From DATEMU01 sp964414585 (GTDB lineage: Bacteria > Planctomycetota > Phycisphaerae > UBA1845 > UTPLA1), in the NCBI GenBank assembly GCA_964414585.1, contig CAYPXR010000001.1, forward strand, positions 1 through 64,000: 64,000 bases of DNA. Direction: 5' to 3'. The position numbers and the translations under genes are program-made. Positions 24,689-33,575 of the stretch are shown piece by piece. Each line of letters opens with the position of its first letter. The stretch's first letter is position 1. Under the pieces are notes generated by a model. It searched no databases, was not told the DNA's origin, and saw only the letters and a list, made by a program, of their open reading frames with translations.

Positions 24689-26971
24689 TTAGCCTTGTTT
24701 TCGGAAATCCGACAACTGCTTGGCGAACTTCGGAAGATCCGCGGCCTTGAGCAGAAACACGCGGTCGGGAACCGCCGCCGTCGCCGCATAACGATCGCCC
24801 GGACTTTTGCCCCGCGAGGAAATCAACAATTGAACGGATTCGCCGCCTTCGGTATCCGCCGTAATGGTGTATTCAGGCTTGTCCAATCCGTACTCGGCCG
24901 GCTTCGCTCCGCTGTAACGAACGAATTGCCCTGCCCGAAGATCCCGAAGCGCGGTAAACACTTCCGTGATTTTTGCCGGATCCACTTCAAAGGTCGGTTC
25001 ACCGACGAGCCGCCATTGGTCCCCTTCCTTTCGAAAGGAAAACGGAGACGCGCCGCCGACGGTCAACTTTCTCCCCTGGGACGGCTCCAACGTCGCTATT
25101 CTGGTGTCGTAAAGCTCCGCGACCAGGTCGTCGATCACTTTCGGATCGATTTCGCAAATCGTCTTGCCGTCCGGCGTCATCGCGTACACCGAATCCTGGT
25201 GTCGCGTCACCAGGACGGATCGAACGACCGGCGGAGGCGGCGGTTCCTCGGGTGCCGGCTGGCTGGTGGTTGTCGGCGGACGGGGTTTCGGCGGCGGCTG
25301 CACGGTGACAGTCGCCTTGACGATAGGCTTGTCGAGTCCGAACTTTGCCCGATCTTCGGCTCGACCGACCACGCGGCGACCCCGCAATTGGCTGAGATCG
25401 TTCAACACATTGTTCACGGCCAGGGCCTCGGTCGGACCCTGCACGGGCCGCTGAAACTTCCAGGCATCGCCGGATTTGCTCAACAACGCGCTCCATTCCG
25501 GGTATACGAGTTCGATTTGAGTGGCATGCGCCTTGTCGAAGGCCAGCAAATCGCGGCTCATGAAGGAAACGGGCTTCGCGGTCAGCGCATCCACGGACTC
25601 AGCCTTGACGACGGCGATGAATCCTTCGCGTTCGTTGCGAACATAGGCCCCCGTCCCACTGGAGGTCTTGGCGCCGATGTCCAGGCGAATCGGATCGAGC
25701 CGGCCTTCGAGCGTCACTTCCACGATTGCACGGGGATTCTTAAAACCCTGCGACGGAAGCTCGGCCGTTTCAAAGCCGATCGCCGTCAATCCGCGAATGG
25801 CCTTCTGCAAGTCGTCGACCGCCGCGAATTCCGCCGGGGCCGATCCGCCGGGCAATCCTCCTGTAATCTGCCAAACTCCGTTCGTGCTGGTCAATTCGAC
25901 GTGGTCGCCGTCGCTGGTCAGCGATATTTTTTGTGGATGGCCGCCGGACATGTCGGCGACGTTGCGGTCCCGCAACTCGTCCAACGGCAGCGCGATCTGT
26001 TTATAGCTTGTCTCGGCGAACTGGATCACGGCCGGGCTCGCCGGCTCCTCCATTTTGGCAAAGACTTTGTCGTCGGCCGATCCGCCGAACGCGAGCTTGA
26101 TCGTTTCCGTTTTGACGTCGAATTGCGGCTCTGCCGGCGCGCTGGCGGGCGGTGCCGGCGGCGGCTTGGGCGTCCTTTTCTCGGTCGTGACCGCAATGAG
26201 CAGCCGCGGCTTTTCAAGACCGTATGGTCGAAGATTCTGTGGAGCGTCCTCGACGAATTTCTGGACCGATAGGTTGGAAAGCGTCGACAACAGCGAGGTC
26301 ACTTTCGATCGGTCCGCACGGCCTTTGAGCGGCGAATCCATCGTCCATTTCCCAGCGACATTGGAAAGCGTGTAATTCTGTTCGCCGCTGACTTCCAACC
26401 GTACGGCCTCGTTCTGTGCGAACTGGGTGAGTTGCTTACCGCGATATTCCGACGGATCCTTGCGAAGCTCGGCATTGAGATCGCTGGCGACGAGGTAGAT
26501 GGTCTCGTCACCTTCCTTCTGTACGTAGGTATTTGTTGAAAGCGTCTGCCTCGAGCCGATCTTGAGGGTGTAGGATTTGGACTTGTCCGTCAGTTTGACG
26601 ATCTTCCCCGGCGTCTTCAGCGACGTCATCTCATCGGACGGCCGGTCGGGATCCTTCGGCGGGTAGGCCTTAACGTAGGTCAGGCCCTTCAGTTTGTTGA
26701 CGTCGGCCGTAATGACATTTTGCTCGCCGGGACCGGCGGCCGGAGCCGTCATCCGCCATTTGCCGTCTTCCTGGGTCAGTTGCGTCGGCTGCCCCGAAGA
26801 CGTCTGCACCACTTCGAAGGCCGTCACATCGCCGATCGGCGGATCGAAGAGCGTCTTTGCATCGGCGCTCGACGGCGATCCTTCGGGTCGCGTTGAGGAC
26901 TGCGCCCACCACACACCAACGACCGCCACGATGAGAGCCACGGACAGACCGACTGTTGTTCTTGGATTCAT
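24689..26971 (-). CDS. DUF4340 repeat protein, membrane anchored
   Basis: 760 residues. One N-terminal membrane helix (residues 8-24) leaves the rest outside the cytoplasm. Three DUF4340-like units are visible by recurring strings of the type ITLEVNKLKGL...VKAYPPKDPD, LEKPRLLIAVT, YGLDKPEYTITAD with conserved Y/FGLDKP and DLR segments (near residues 240, 480 and 720). Pro-rich stretches (PKPPPAPPASAPAE and PPPPPV) link them. DUF4340 proteins sit beside GldG-type ABC components in planctomycetes and other phyla. Its start is 40 bases after the GldG-like gene. The precise role is unknown. Confidence 0.8.
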   Translation of the reverse strand: MNPRTTVGLSVALIVAVVGVWWAQSSTRPEGSPSSADAKTLFDPPIGDVTAFEVVQTSSGQPTQLTQEDGKWRMTAPAAGPGEQNVITADVNKLKGLTYVKAYPPKDPDRPSDEMTSLKTPGKIVKLTDKSKSYTLKIGSRQTLSTNTYVQKEGDETIYLVASDLNAELRKDPSEYRGKQLTQFAQNEAVRLEVSGEQNYTLSNVAGKWTMDSPLKGRADRSKVTSLLSTLSNLSVQKFVEDAPQNLRPYGLEKPRLLIAVTTEKRTPKPPPAPPASAPAEPQFDVKTETIKLAFGGSADDKVFAKMEEPASPAVIQFAETSYKQIALPLDELRDRNVADMSGGHPQKISLTSDGDHVELTSTNGVWQITGGLPGGSAPAEFAAVDDLQKAIRGLTAIGFETAELPSQGFKNPRAIVEVTLEGRLDPIRLDIGAKTSSGTGAYVRNEREGFIAVVKAESVDALTAKPVSFMSRDLLAFDKAHATQIELVYPEWSALLSKSGDAWKFQRPVQGPTEALAVNNVLNDLSQLRGRRVVGRAEDRAKFGLDKPIVKATVTVQPPPKPRPPTTTSQPAPEEPPPPPVVRSVLVTRHQDSVYAMTPDGKTICEIDPKVIDDLVAELYDTRIATLEPSQGRKLTVGGASPFSFRKEGDQWRLVGEPTFEVDPAKITEVFTALRDLRAGQFVRYSGAKPAEYGLDKPEYTITADTEGGESVQLLISSRGKSPGDRYAATAAVPDRVFLLKAADLPKFAKQLSDFRKQG

Positions 26972-27011
26972 ATCCTTGCTGTTTCAGGTTTGACGATTCA
27001 ACGTTCTCGAA

Positions 27012-29711
27012 TCATCGACGACGGATGTACCACAAAAATATCCCGGGGGCGAAAACCACCGCCGGCCACAAGCCCCAGACGATGAAGCGCATCACCTGCA
27101 AGTCGGTGGAGGCGATCTGTCGCACGCGCGGCACCGGCACGACGCCACGCGAGATCAACTGCTCCTCGCCGCCCAGCCAGTACAGGGAGTTCACCACAAG
27201 GTCCACGTTCTCCGTCGCCGGCGGATCGAGACGCAGTTTTTCCCCGCCAGCCCAAACCGGTTGTTCCAAATAGTCGTCCCGGACGCTGGCACCGAAGGCG
27301 GAGACCACGATCTTCCCTTTGCTCTTGTCGCCGTCTTTCCGTTCGGCCGCGACCGTAACGTCAAAGGGGCCTCGCGGCGGCGGCGGGTGCATCGTGACGA
27401 CGCCTTGGGCCTGGGGATCCTGGACTTTTTCGATGATTTGAATCAATTCCCCGATCTGAGCCGCGCGATAATTTTCCTTGTCCGGAATCCGCAAGACCGT
27501 CTGCACGGATACGCCGGCGGGCAGCGGCGACTTCTCAGACAATACACACGAATCGTTAATGAGGAACCGGGTGCCTCGAAGCGGGCTGCCGATCGGCTGG
27601 TCCGTGAAGCCGCCGGCCGGCATGTGCATGAACAATCGTGGAATCACGCTGAAGCTGTCGTCGCGACGGCGATCCGGCTCGAGCCATACCAGCCGACGCG
27701 TGCTATCCACATCGATGCCCCAGTCCTTATCGAGCAGGGCCTTATATCCAAAAACGGGCGTCGTCGGCGGTCCGCCGAAGAATCCTCCGCCTTGGCGGAC
27801 TTCCCATGTCGCCAGGAAAAGTGCCCGACCGTCGCCGTCAAGGATCGTGCGAATCATTTCCCGCTGGGCGTCGCCAAAGGCCTGATCCGGCGGAGCGCCT
27901 TGTCCAAACGGGTTCGCGGCCTGCGGAGGAGGCGGCGGGAGCAGGAGATAAATGCTCTTGGTGCCTTCTTCCGGCTTGGGCGCCTCCTTGGCCGTCGCCA
28001 TGTTCCAATCGACGACTTTGAAATTCGCCGCCTCCAGGCGCTTGCGAAGCTGTGTTAACTGAGACGAGGGAACCCAGCTTTGCGGCGGAGGTGGCGTGAA
28101 TTGATTGCGCTGCTGCGGGGCCGGCGGTTCGAACGACGTCACCACGACCGTCGCGAACGGATGCTCGCAGGTCAGGGCCAGGATCGCGGACGAAATCGCG
28201 CTATCCCCGTTGAAGGCGCGCGCCAATTCGTCGCCTTTCGCCGACGGGCCGGCCATGCTCTCGCGCGGTGGCCAGACTTCTGAAAACGCCACCACGCGGA
28301 TCTTCTTGTTGGCCTCCACGACGATCGGGTTTTCCTGCTTCAATTGATCGGCGACGGACCCGAGCTTGAGTTCCGGCAATCCCTCGATTTCCTTGGACAC
28401 ATCGCCCAGCGTCGTCAATTGACTCGCGAACAACTTTCCACCGCGCGAGGCATCCAGCATCGCCTTCGACCCGGGGTCCATTTTTGCCAGGTCCGCCGCC
28501 AGATCGGTGAGGAGTTTCTTGCAGGCTTCGGCGTTCTGCTCCAGAACTGCGCAGTTGCGCCGCGCGTCCGTCACGGCCTGCGCCAGTTGCTGCTTGTCGC
28601 CGCTGTCGATGATTCCCAGAATGACCAGGCGCGTCTTCGACATCGACTGGCTCGCCTGTTGCAAAACATCCGCCACATCCATCCGCGTCACCAGCGGGCC
28701 CATCTGCACCGACGTTGCCCAATTCGGATGTTGCGTCACCATCGGGTACTTCCGGGCAAAGCCATCGACCCGTTGGACCAGCTCTTCGAGCCCGGCGCCG
28801 ACTTCCACACCGCGGTTCGCAAAGGCCTTAAGCGCCGACGCGGGATTTCCGGGAACGGGAGCGCCTTCTTCGCCGACGGTTTCACGCAAAGAGGTCGCGA
28901 GCTTAGTGACTTCGCCCGCCACTTCGCCGAGCATCTTCAGAAATCTGGAATCGCTCTTGGCCGTCTCGTCAGACAAGTCGGCCAGCTCCTTCATTCGCTT
29001 CGCGATCGCCTGCAAATGGCCCTTGATCTCGGTGATGCCGGTCTTGGCTTTGGTCGTCGCCTCGCCGTATTTGGGGATGCCGCCGGCTGGCGTTAGTTCC
29101 TTGATGGCCTCGCCGGTCTTATTCAGGGTTTCCACGTCGGCCTTCATCGTGGCGACGATGTTGGCAAAGATCGGAAAAACGCCGAGCCAAGTCTCGCCCT
29201 GCATAAGGACCTGGGCCTCGTGCAACTTTGCGGTCAAATCGGCGTGAAGTTCGGTGCTGACCTTCTCGTAGGACGCCAGCGCCGCCTTGTGCTTATCCGC
29301 CTCGGCGCCGAAGGTCGAACTGATCCGCGAAACCAGCTTCTCGCGCTGACTGTCCGTGCTGACGTAGGCGACCTTGACGTTGGGGGCGAATCTCGTCAAT
29401 TCATCGCAATAATCCTGAAGCCGGGAAAGATAGGATTGCTGTTTGTTGTCGTCGTCGTCCTTGGGAACATAAAGGACGGACAATTCGATTTCGCCCGGAT
29501 AACTCCGGACGATGCTTTTGGTCCGCTCGCTCAGGCCGTAGTTGCCATACGAGGCCACGTCATCTCGAAAGTGCTTCATCGACGCGAAGTAATTCACCAG
29601 GACGACCAGGGCCGCCGCCAGGGCCACTGCCACGACGACGTTCGCGCCGATGGTGATCCGCCGGCCGCTTGCTGCGGACCCGCCGGCCGTGCCGACCGCT
29701 TCTACCGCCAT
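27012..29711 (-). CDS. GldG-like extracytoplasmic ABC component
   Basis: 899 residues. An N-terminal helix (about 23-45, ANVVVAVALAAALVVLVNYF) and a C-terminal one (about 875-895) bracket a large extracytoplasmic part, the GldG layout. The N-terminal region contains RSYPGEIELSVLYVPK and a long helical stretch at 130-420; the GldG/ABC-type uncharacterised transport domain follows with VVAFSEVWPPRE and LALTCEHPFATVVVTSFEPP. The gene starts 10 bases inside the permease gene. In gliding Bacteroidetes GldA-GldF-GldG form an ABC transporter; in planctomycetes the exported substrate is unknown. Confidence 0.82.
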   Translation of the reverse strand: MAVEAVGTAGGSAASGRRITIGANVVVAVALAAALVVLVNYFASMKHFRDDVASYGNYGLSERTKSIVRSYPGEIELSVLYVPKDDDDNKQQSYLSRLQDYCDELTRFAPNVKVAYVSTDSQREKLVSRISSTFGAEADKHKAALASYEKVSTELHADLTAKLHEAQVLMQGETWLGVFPIFANIVATMKADVETLNKTGEAIKELTPAGGIPKYGEATTKAKTGITEIKGHLQAIAKRMKELADLSDETAKSDSRFLKMLGEVAGEVTKLATSLRETVGEEGAPVPGNPASALKAFANRGVEVGAGLEELVQRVDGFARKYPMVTQHPNWATSVQMGPLVTRMDVADVLQQASQSMSKTRLVILGIIDSGDKQQLAQAVTDARRNCAVLEQNAEACKKLLTDLAADLAKMDPGSKAMLDASRGGKLFASQLTTLGDVSKEIEGLPELKLGSVADQLKQENPIVVEANKKIRVVAFSEVWPPRESMAGPSAKGDELARAFNGDSAISSAILALTCEHPFATVVVTSFEPPAPQQRNQFTPPPPQSWVPSSQLTQLRKRLEAANFKVVDWNMATAKEAPKPEEGTKSIYLLLPPPPPQAANPFGQGAPPDQAFGDAQREMIRTILDGDGRALFLATWEVRQGGGFFGGPPTTPVFGYKALLDKDWGIDVDSTRRLVWLEPDRRRDDSFSVIPRLFMHMPAGGFTDQPIGSPLRGTRFLINDSCVLSEKSPLPAGVSVQTVLRIPDKENYRAAQIGELIQIIEKVQDPQAQGVVTMHPPPPRGPFDVTVAAERKDGDKSKGKIVVSAFGASVRDDYLEQPVWAGGEKLRLDPPATENVDLVVNSLYWLGGEEQLISRGVVPVPRVRQIASTDLQVMRFIVWGLWPAVVFAPGIFLWYIRRR

Positions 29712-30421
29712 CGTTTGGACTCCATCACCTTGACCGTCAGGAACAGAAAGAACATCGTACCGCTCAGGAAAAAAACCAACCCTCGGGTATCAAAAATGCC
29801 CTTGGTAAAGTCCTCGAATTGATAGGAAATGTTGACGTAACCGAGCACGGAACGCCACGCCCCTCCCCGGATGGAAGCGAAGTAATCGGCCAAGAGCGTC
29901 AACATCGCCAGAAGCCCCGCCCCGATCAACGCCGCAACCAGTTGATACCGCGTCACGGCGCTGGCAAACACCCCGATCGACACGTAAAGCGAGCCGAGCA
30001 GGATCATTCCGAAGTAGCCCAGGACCAGCGCCTTGAAATCCGTCCCCCCGTAACGATAGAGCAGGAAAACATGCAGCAGCGTGGTCGCCAGGAGCGCCAG
30101 GTAAAAGACGAGCACGCCGAGGAACTTCCCGATAACGACCTCCACGTCGGTGATCGGCGCCGTCATCAGCGTTTCGATGGTGCCCTGCGCATATTCATCG
30201 GAGATCACCCGCATCGTCAGGAGGGGAATGGCGAAAACGAGCACCCACGCCATGCTCTGAAGCATCTCGCGGAACGTCGCCTCCTTGCCTTCGACCAGGG
30301 TGCCGGTCATGAACAGATAGCCCGAAGCAATCAGGAAAATCGCCGCGACGACATACGCGACCGGCGAATAAAACGTCGCCATCAGTTCACGTCCGGTGAG
30401 GGCTTTGATCTTACTGATCAT
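29702..30421 (-). CDS. ABC-2 type permease (GldF-like)
   Basis: 239 residues with six predicted helices. The N-terminal KALTGRELMATFYSPVAYVV and the TLLTMRVISDEYAQGTIETLMTAPITDVEVVIGKFLG stretch are typical of ABC-2 permeases of the GldF/NosY group. The ATG overlaps the stop of the ATPase gene by four bases, and the next gene overlaps this one by ten, so the three are tightly coupled. The protein forms the membrane channel of the exporter. Confidence 0.9.
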   Translation of the reverse strand: MISKIKALTGRELMATFYSPVAYVVAAIFLIASGYLFMTGTLVEGKEATFREMLQSMAWVLVFAIPLLTMRVISDEYAQGTIETLMTAPITDVEVVIGKFLGVLVFYLALLATTLLHVFLLYRYGGTDFKALVLGYFGMILLGSLYVSIGVFASAVTRYQLVAALIGAGLLAMLTLLADYFASIRGGAWRSVLGYVNISYQFEDFTKGIFDTRGLVFFLSGTMFFLFLTVKVMESKRWR

Positions 30422-31386
30422 GGCCGCACCTCACGCCGCTCGGCGCGGCCGTCCGCCATTTGCTGGGCCACGATCTGCACGAAAAATTCCTCCAGGCTGC
30501 CGACTTCGAGGCGAAGTTCGCGCAGCGACCATCCTTTTTGCTTGACGACTTTGAAGATTTCCTCGCGCGGGTCGTCGCCCCGCTTCGTATCGATTGTCAG
30601 TCGTTGCCAGCCGTTGTCGGAATCGCAACTGACGCCGGAGACGCCGGAGACCGCCTCCACGGCCTTCTGGACGTCGCCATTGGGCCCATGGACCTCGGCG
30701 ATCAGGCGTGATCCCCCGCGGATTCTTTCCTTCAGTTCCGCCGGTGAGCCCGAGGCGACGATCTTGCCGCCGGAGATGATGATCGTCCGCTGACAGGTCG
30801 CTTCGACCTCCGGCAGAATGTGGCTGGACAACAGCACGGTATGCCGCTTGGCCAACTCGCGAATGAGATTGCGTGTCTCGCGGATTTGCGTGGGGTCCAG
30901 GCCGATCGTCGGTTCGTCGAGAATCAGGACCTTGGGATCATGCAACAGCGCGTCGGCCAATCCCACGCGTTGCTTCATGCCTTTGCTTAGTTGATGAATG
31001 GGCCGATCGATGAAGTCGCCGAGCCAGCACAGCTCCGCGACCCGTTTGATCGCGGCCTCCCGACCCGATCGATCCAATCCCCGAATCTTTCCGCGAAATT
31101 GCAGGTATTCGCGCGTTCGCATCTGCATGTCGAGCGGCGTGCTTTCGGGCAGGTACCCGATGATATTCCGCACGGCCATCGATTCGGTGAATACGTCGAA
31201 CCCGTTGACCGACGCCGTGCCCGCCGTCGCCGGCATGTAGCACGTCAGAATTCTCAGGGTGGTCGTTTTTCCCGCGCCATTGGGCCCGAGGAATCCGACG
31301 ATCTCACCCTCCTCGATGGAAAATGAGATGCCATCGACCGCCTTGCGGTCCCCATACATCTTGGTCAAGTTTTGAACACGGATCAT
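30418..31386 (-). CDS. ABC transporter ATP-binding protein (GldA-like)
   Basis: 322 residues from the ATG at 31386 (MIRVQNLTKMYG); the frame is open 78 codons further but the family N-terminus begins here. Walker A is GPNGAGKTTT near 34, the signature LSKGMKQR near 135, Walker B VLILDEPTIGLDP near 155 and the switch LLSSHILPEVEATC near 188. A C-terminal domain of about 90 residues follows, as in exporter ATPases of the ABC-2 group. It drives the GldF-like permease and heads the minus-strand operon that ends at 23840. Confidence 0.92.
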   Translation of the reverse strand: MIRVQNLTKMYGDRKAVDGISFSIEEGEIVGFLGPNGAGKTTTLRILTCYMPATAGTASVNGFDVFTESMAVRNIIGYLPESTPLDMQMRTREYLQFRGKIRGLDRSGREAAIKRVAELCWLGDFIDRPIHQLSKGMKQRVGLADALLHDPKVLILDEPTIGLDPTQIRETRNLIRELAKRHTVLLSSHILPEVEATCQRTIIISGGKIVASGSPAELKERIRGGSRLIAEVHGPNGDVQKAVEAVSGVSGVSCDSDNGWQRLTIDTKRGDDPREEIFKVVKQKGWSLRELRLEVGSLEEFFVQIVAQQMADGRAERREVRP

Positions 31387-32073
31387 GAGCGCCCTACGCC
31401 TCGTTTCGGCCGCTGGGATAATTATTTGAACAGGATCAGAGCTAACACAATCGTTCTGCCGCGAATCTTCGAGCCGCTCTATCCGTCGGCCCGAGCAACG
31501 CGGCCATGTCCTTGCTCCATCCTTGCCTGAAGGCGGCCGTGCTGAACCCCGCCTTCTATTGGATCGTTCTCCACCCGTCAATCCCGGCCGGTCTAAGTGC
31601 CAACCCCGTTGGCGCGGCAAAATACCAAGTGTTCGCCGCGATTTTCGTGGTTGATTTCGCTATTCCCAAGACGATCTCACAACGGAATCCCCTTTCATCG
31701 CCATAGGTAACGTTTCGGTAACGCCCGATACCCGATGCCTCGGACCCAACGGACGCTTCTATCGCAACATTCGTAGTATCTTTAATTTACGCCGACAGCC
31801 CGTTGTTTTCGGATCGCACGATCTGGCAAGGGAACACTTTGGCCAATTGAACCCGCCAGCAAATCTGGCAGTGCGTGACAGTGACATTTTGACCGTTTTG
31901 CGATTTTGGGCCCAACGCCAACAAATACCTAACGCATTTCCCAAAAAAGAGTTACGGGTTTCGGTAATGCATTACGGAATCGTCCGGCACGCCTTTTGCT
32001 TTTTTGTTCCGGCGGTTTGCCACGGTTGGCGTGGCTGGAGTTTCCAAGACGGATTCTGAGGAGGATCACGATC
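31387..32073. other. Divergent intergenic region, ABC operon / hsp20 cluster
   Basis: 687 bases without a convincing gene. Features noted: direct repeat GGTAACG at 31706 and 31717 (11-bp spacing), the 12-bp palindrome GTAATGCATTAC at 31964-31975, and a 6-bp hairpin GCCACG/CGTGGC at 32019-32035 in the probable hsp20 leader. No CIRCE element or sigma-32-type promoter recognised. Confidence 0.5.
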
Positions 32074-32508
32074 ATGATGCTCACACGATATTCGATTCCC
32101 GGCATGGATCGTTTCAACCGGGAGATGACCCATTTGCTTGGCAATCTGTTCGACGGCTCGCCTTTCGCAGTCGATCGAGCCCGCGCGTTTCCGGCAATCA
32201 ACGTCTGGGAAGACGGCGAGTGCCTGCACGCCCAGGCGGAAGTGCCCGGACTTTCCATGAACGACTTGGAAATCCTTGTCGTCGGCAATGAGCTGACGAT
32301 CAAGGGGAGCCGCAAGTCCCCGGACGAAAGTAAGCTCGCTTTCCATCGCCGCGAGCGCGGCGTGGGCGAGTTCGCTCGCGTGCTCACGCTTCCCGTCGAA
32401 GTGAACGCGGAGAAAGTCGATGCCTCGCTCAAAGATGGCGTGCTGACGATCACGTTGCCCAAGGCAGAGGCGGCCCGACCGCGCAAGATTTCGATCAAGG
32501 CCAGCTAA
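32074..32508 (+). CDS. Small heat shock protein Hsp20, copy 1
   Basis: 144 residues from the ATG at 32074, with GAGGAGG nine bases upstream. A short N-terminal arm (RYSIPGMDRFNREM) precedes an alpha-crystallin domain from about 45 to 135, with INVWEDGECLHAQAEVPGL, ELTIKGSRK and the conserved GVLTITLPKAE. The C-terminus ends ISIKAS, an I-x-I-type oligomer anchor. These ATP-independent holdases keep unfolding proteins soluble. First of three tandem paralogs; the intergenic distances (48 and 44 bases) suggest one transcript. Confidence 0.92.
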   Translation: MMLTRYSIPGMDRFNREMTHLLGNLFDGSPFAVDRARAFPAINVWEDGECLHAQAEVPGLSMNDLEILVVGNELTIKGSRKSPDESKLAFHRRERGVGEFARVLTLPVEVNAEKVDASLKDGVLTITLPKAEAARPRKISIKAS

Positions 32509-32556
32509 GGCGAAAGAAGCCGGAAAACAAGACAACGATTACGAGGAGATTTGACG

Positions 32557-32958
32557 ATGACGAATACCGCGACAATTGACAAACGAGAAAGCACCGTGAC
32601 CCGCGCCGAGCGGACCCGCGACGGCCGGGCGTATCTTCCAAACTGCGACATCATCGAGAAAAGCGATGAGCTGTTGCTCGTGGCGGATGTGCCCGGGTCT
32701 CGGCCCGATTCGATCGACGTGAATTACGAGCGGGGTCAACTGACGCTCCAGGCCCGGATCGATCCCGATCCTGATCAGGACCGGCGCAATTACCTGCTCC
32801 GTGAATATGGAATCGGCGATTTCTGTCGCACGTTTCAGATCGGCGAAGGCATCGACGCCTCCAGGATCGAAGCCGAGATCAAGGACGGCGTCTTGACGCT
32901 GCACCTGCCCAAGGCGGACTCGGTCAAACCCAGGCGGATCGTCGTCAAGGGCGGCTAA
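32557..32958 (+). CDS. Small heat shock protein Hsp20, copy 2
   Basis: 133 residues from the ATG at 32557; GAGGAG lies eight bases upstream, favouring it over a TTG six bases earlier. The alpha-crystallin domain runs from about 25 to 125: LPNCDIIEKSDELLLVADVPG, QLTLQARI, REYGIGDFCRTFQIGEGID and GVLTLHLPKAD. The end is RIVVKGG. It lacks the usual phenylalanine-rich N-terminal arm (the segment is Thr/Arg/Glu-rich), so it may assemble differently from its neighbours or form hetero-oligomers with them. Confidence 0.9.
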   Translation: MTNTATIDKRESTVTRAERTRDGRAYLPNCDIIEKSDELLLVADVPGSRPDSIDVNYERGQLTLQARIDPDPDQDRRNYLLREYGIGDFCRTFQIGEGIDASRIEAEIKDGVLTLHLPKADSVKPRRIVVKGG

Positions 32959-33002
32959 GATCTACAATGACATTGGCTGAATAAAGTCCAAGGAGGTATG
33001 CG

Positions 33003-33494
33003 ATGAACATCACGCCCTGGAGAAACAAGCGAGATCAGCGAAGCGAAGGCGATGCCGGCACGACGAGCATGTCCCGCTTCCGCGACGAAATGGACAATCT
33101 GTTTGAACGATTCTTCGGCGAGGCCTGGCCGATGAGCCCCTTCGAGGGCCTGGTCAGCCGGTTCGGCGTCGGTCCACGATTGGACCTCGCGGAGTCGGAG
33201 AATGACATCACCGTGAAAGCCGAGCTCCCCGGCGTGGACTCGAAGGAAGTGGACGTCCAGGTGATCGGCAACACACTGACCATTCGCGGTGAGAAAAAAC
33301 AGGAAAAGGAAGAGAAGAAGCGGGACTACCACTTCGTCGAGCGGCAATATGGCGCCTTCCAGCGAAGCGTGCAACTTCCGACCACGGTCGACGCCGACAA
33401 AGTTGAGGCCGTTTTCAAGGACGGTGTCTTGACGGTCACGATCGCCAAGCGGCCCGGGGCCAAACCGAAGCGAATTTCGGTGAAGAACGGGTAA
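33003..33494 (+). CDS. Small heat shock protein Hsp20, copy 3
   Basis: 163 residues; AAGGAGG precedes the ATG. The N-terminal arm carries SMSRFRDEMDNLFERFFGEAWP, the classic class A sHSP segment, and the alpha-crystallin domain (60-150) has PRLDLAESENDITVKAELPGV, TLTIRGEKKQEKEEKKRDYHFVERQYGAFQR and GVLTVTIAKRP. The I-x-V anchor is ISVKNG. This is the most conventional of the three copies. A hairpin terminator follows 27 bases after the stop. Confidence 0.93.
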   Translation: MNITPWRNKRDQRSEGDAGTTSMSRFRDEMDNLFERFFGEAWPMSPFEGLVSRFGVGPRLDLAESENDITVKAELPGVDSKEVDVQVIGNTLTIRGEKKQEKEEKKRDYHFVERQYGAFQRSVQLPTTVDADKVEAVFKDGVLTVTIAKRPGAKPKRISVKNG

Positions 33495-33521
33495 CACTCC
33501 AATCGACACTCAACAAAAAGA

Positions 33522-33553
33522 AAGCCCCGGGCAGACGCCTGGGGCCTTTTGTT
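33522..33553 (+). terminator. Rho-independent terminator of the hsp20 cluster
   Basis: GCCCCGGGC and GCCTGGGGC form a 9-bp stem with one G-U pair around an AGAC-type loop, preceded by an A-run and followed by TTTTGTTT. It closes the three-gene hsp20 unit and could also act on the convergent DUF11 gene. Confidence 0.8.
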
Positions 33554-33575
33554 TCAACGCGAATAAATCACGAGC

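Noticed and set aside
24695..26272. A 525-codon open frame on the plus strand opposite the DUF4340 gene
   Set aside because: It is the antisense shadow of a GC-rich gene: no recognisable domain, Arg/Gly-rich composition, no ribosome site.
31706..31975. GGTAACG direct repeat and GTAATGCATTAC palindrome upstream of hsp20
   Set aside because: Could be regulator sites, but no promoter is placed relative to them and they match no heat-shock element I know; kept only as intergenic notes.
32019..32035. Hairpin in the hsp20 leader considered as an RNA thermometer
   Set aside because: The stem does not include the GAGGAGG ribosome site and no anti-Shine-Dalgarno strand is visible.
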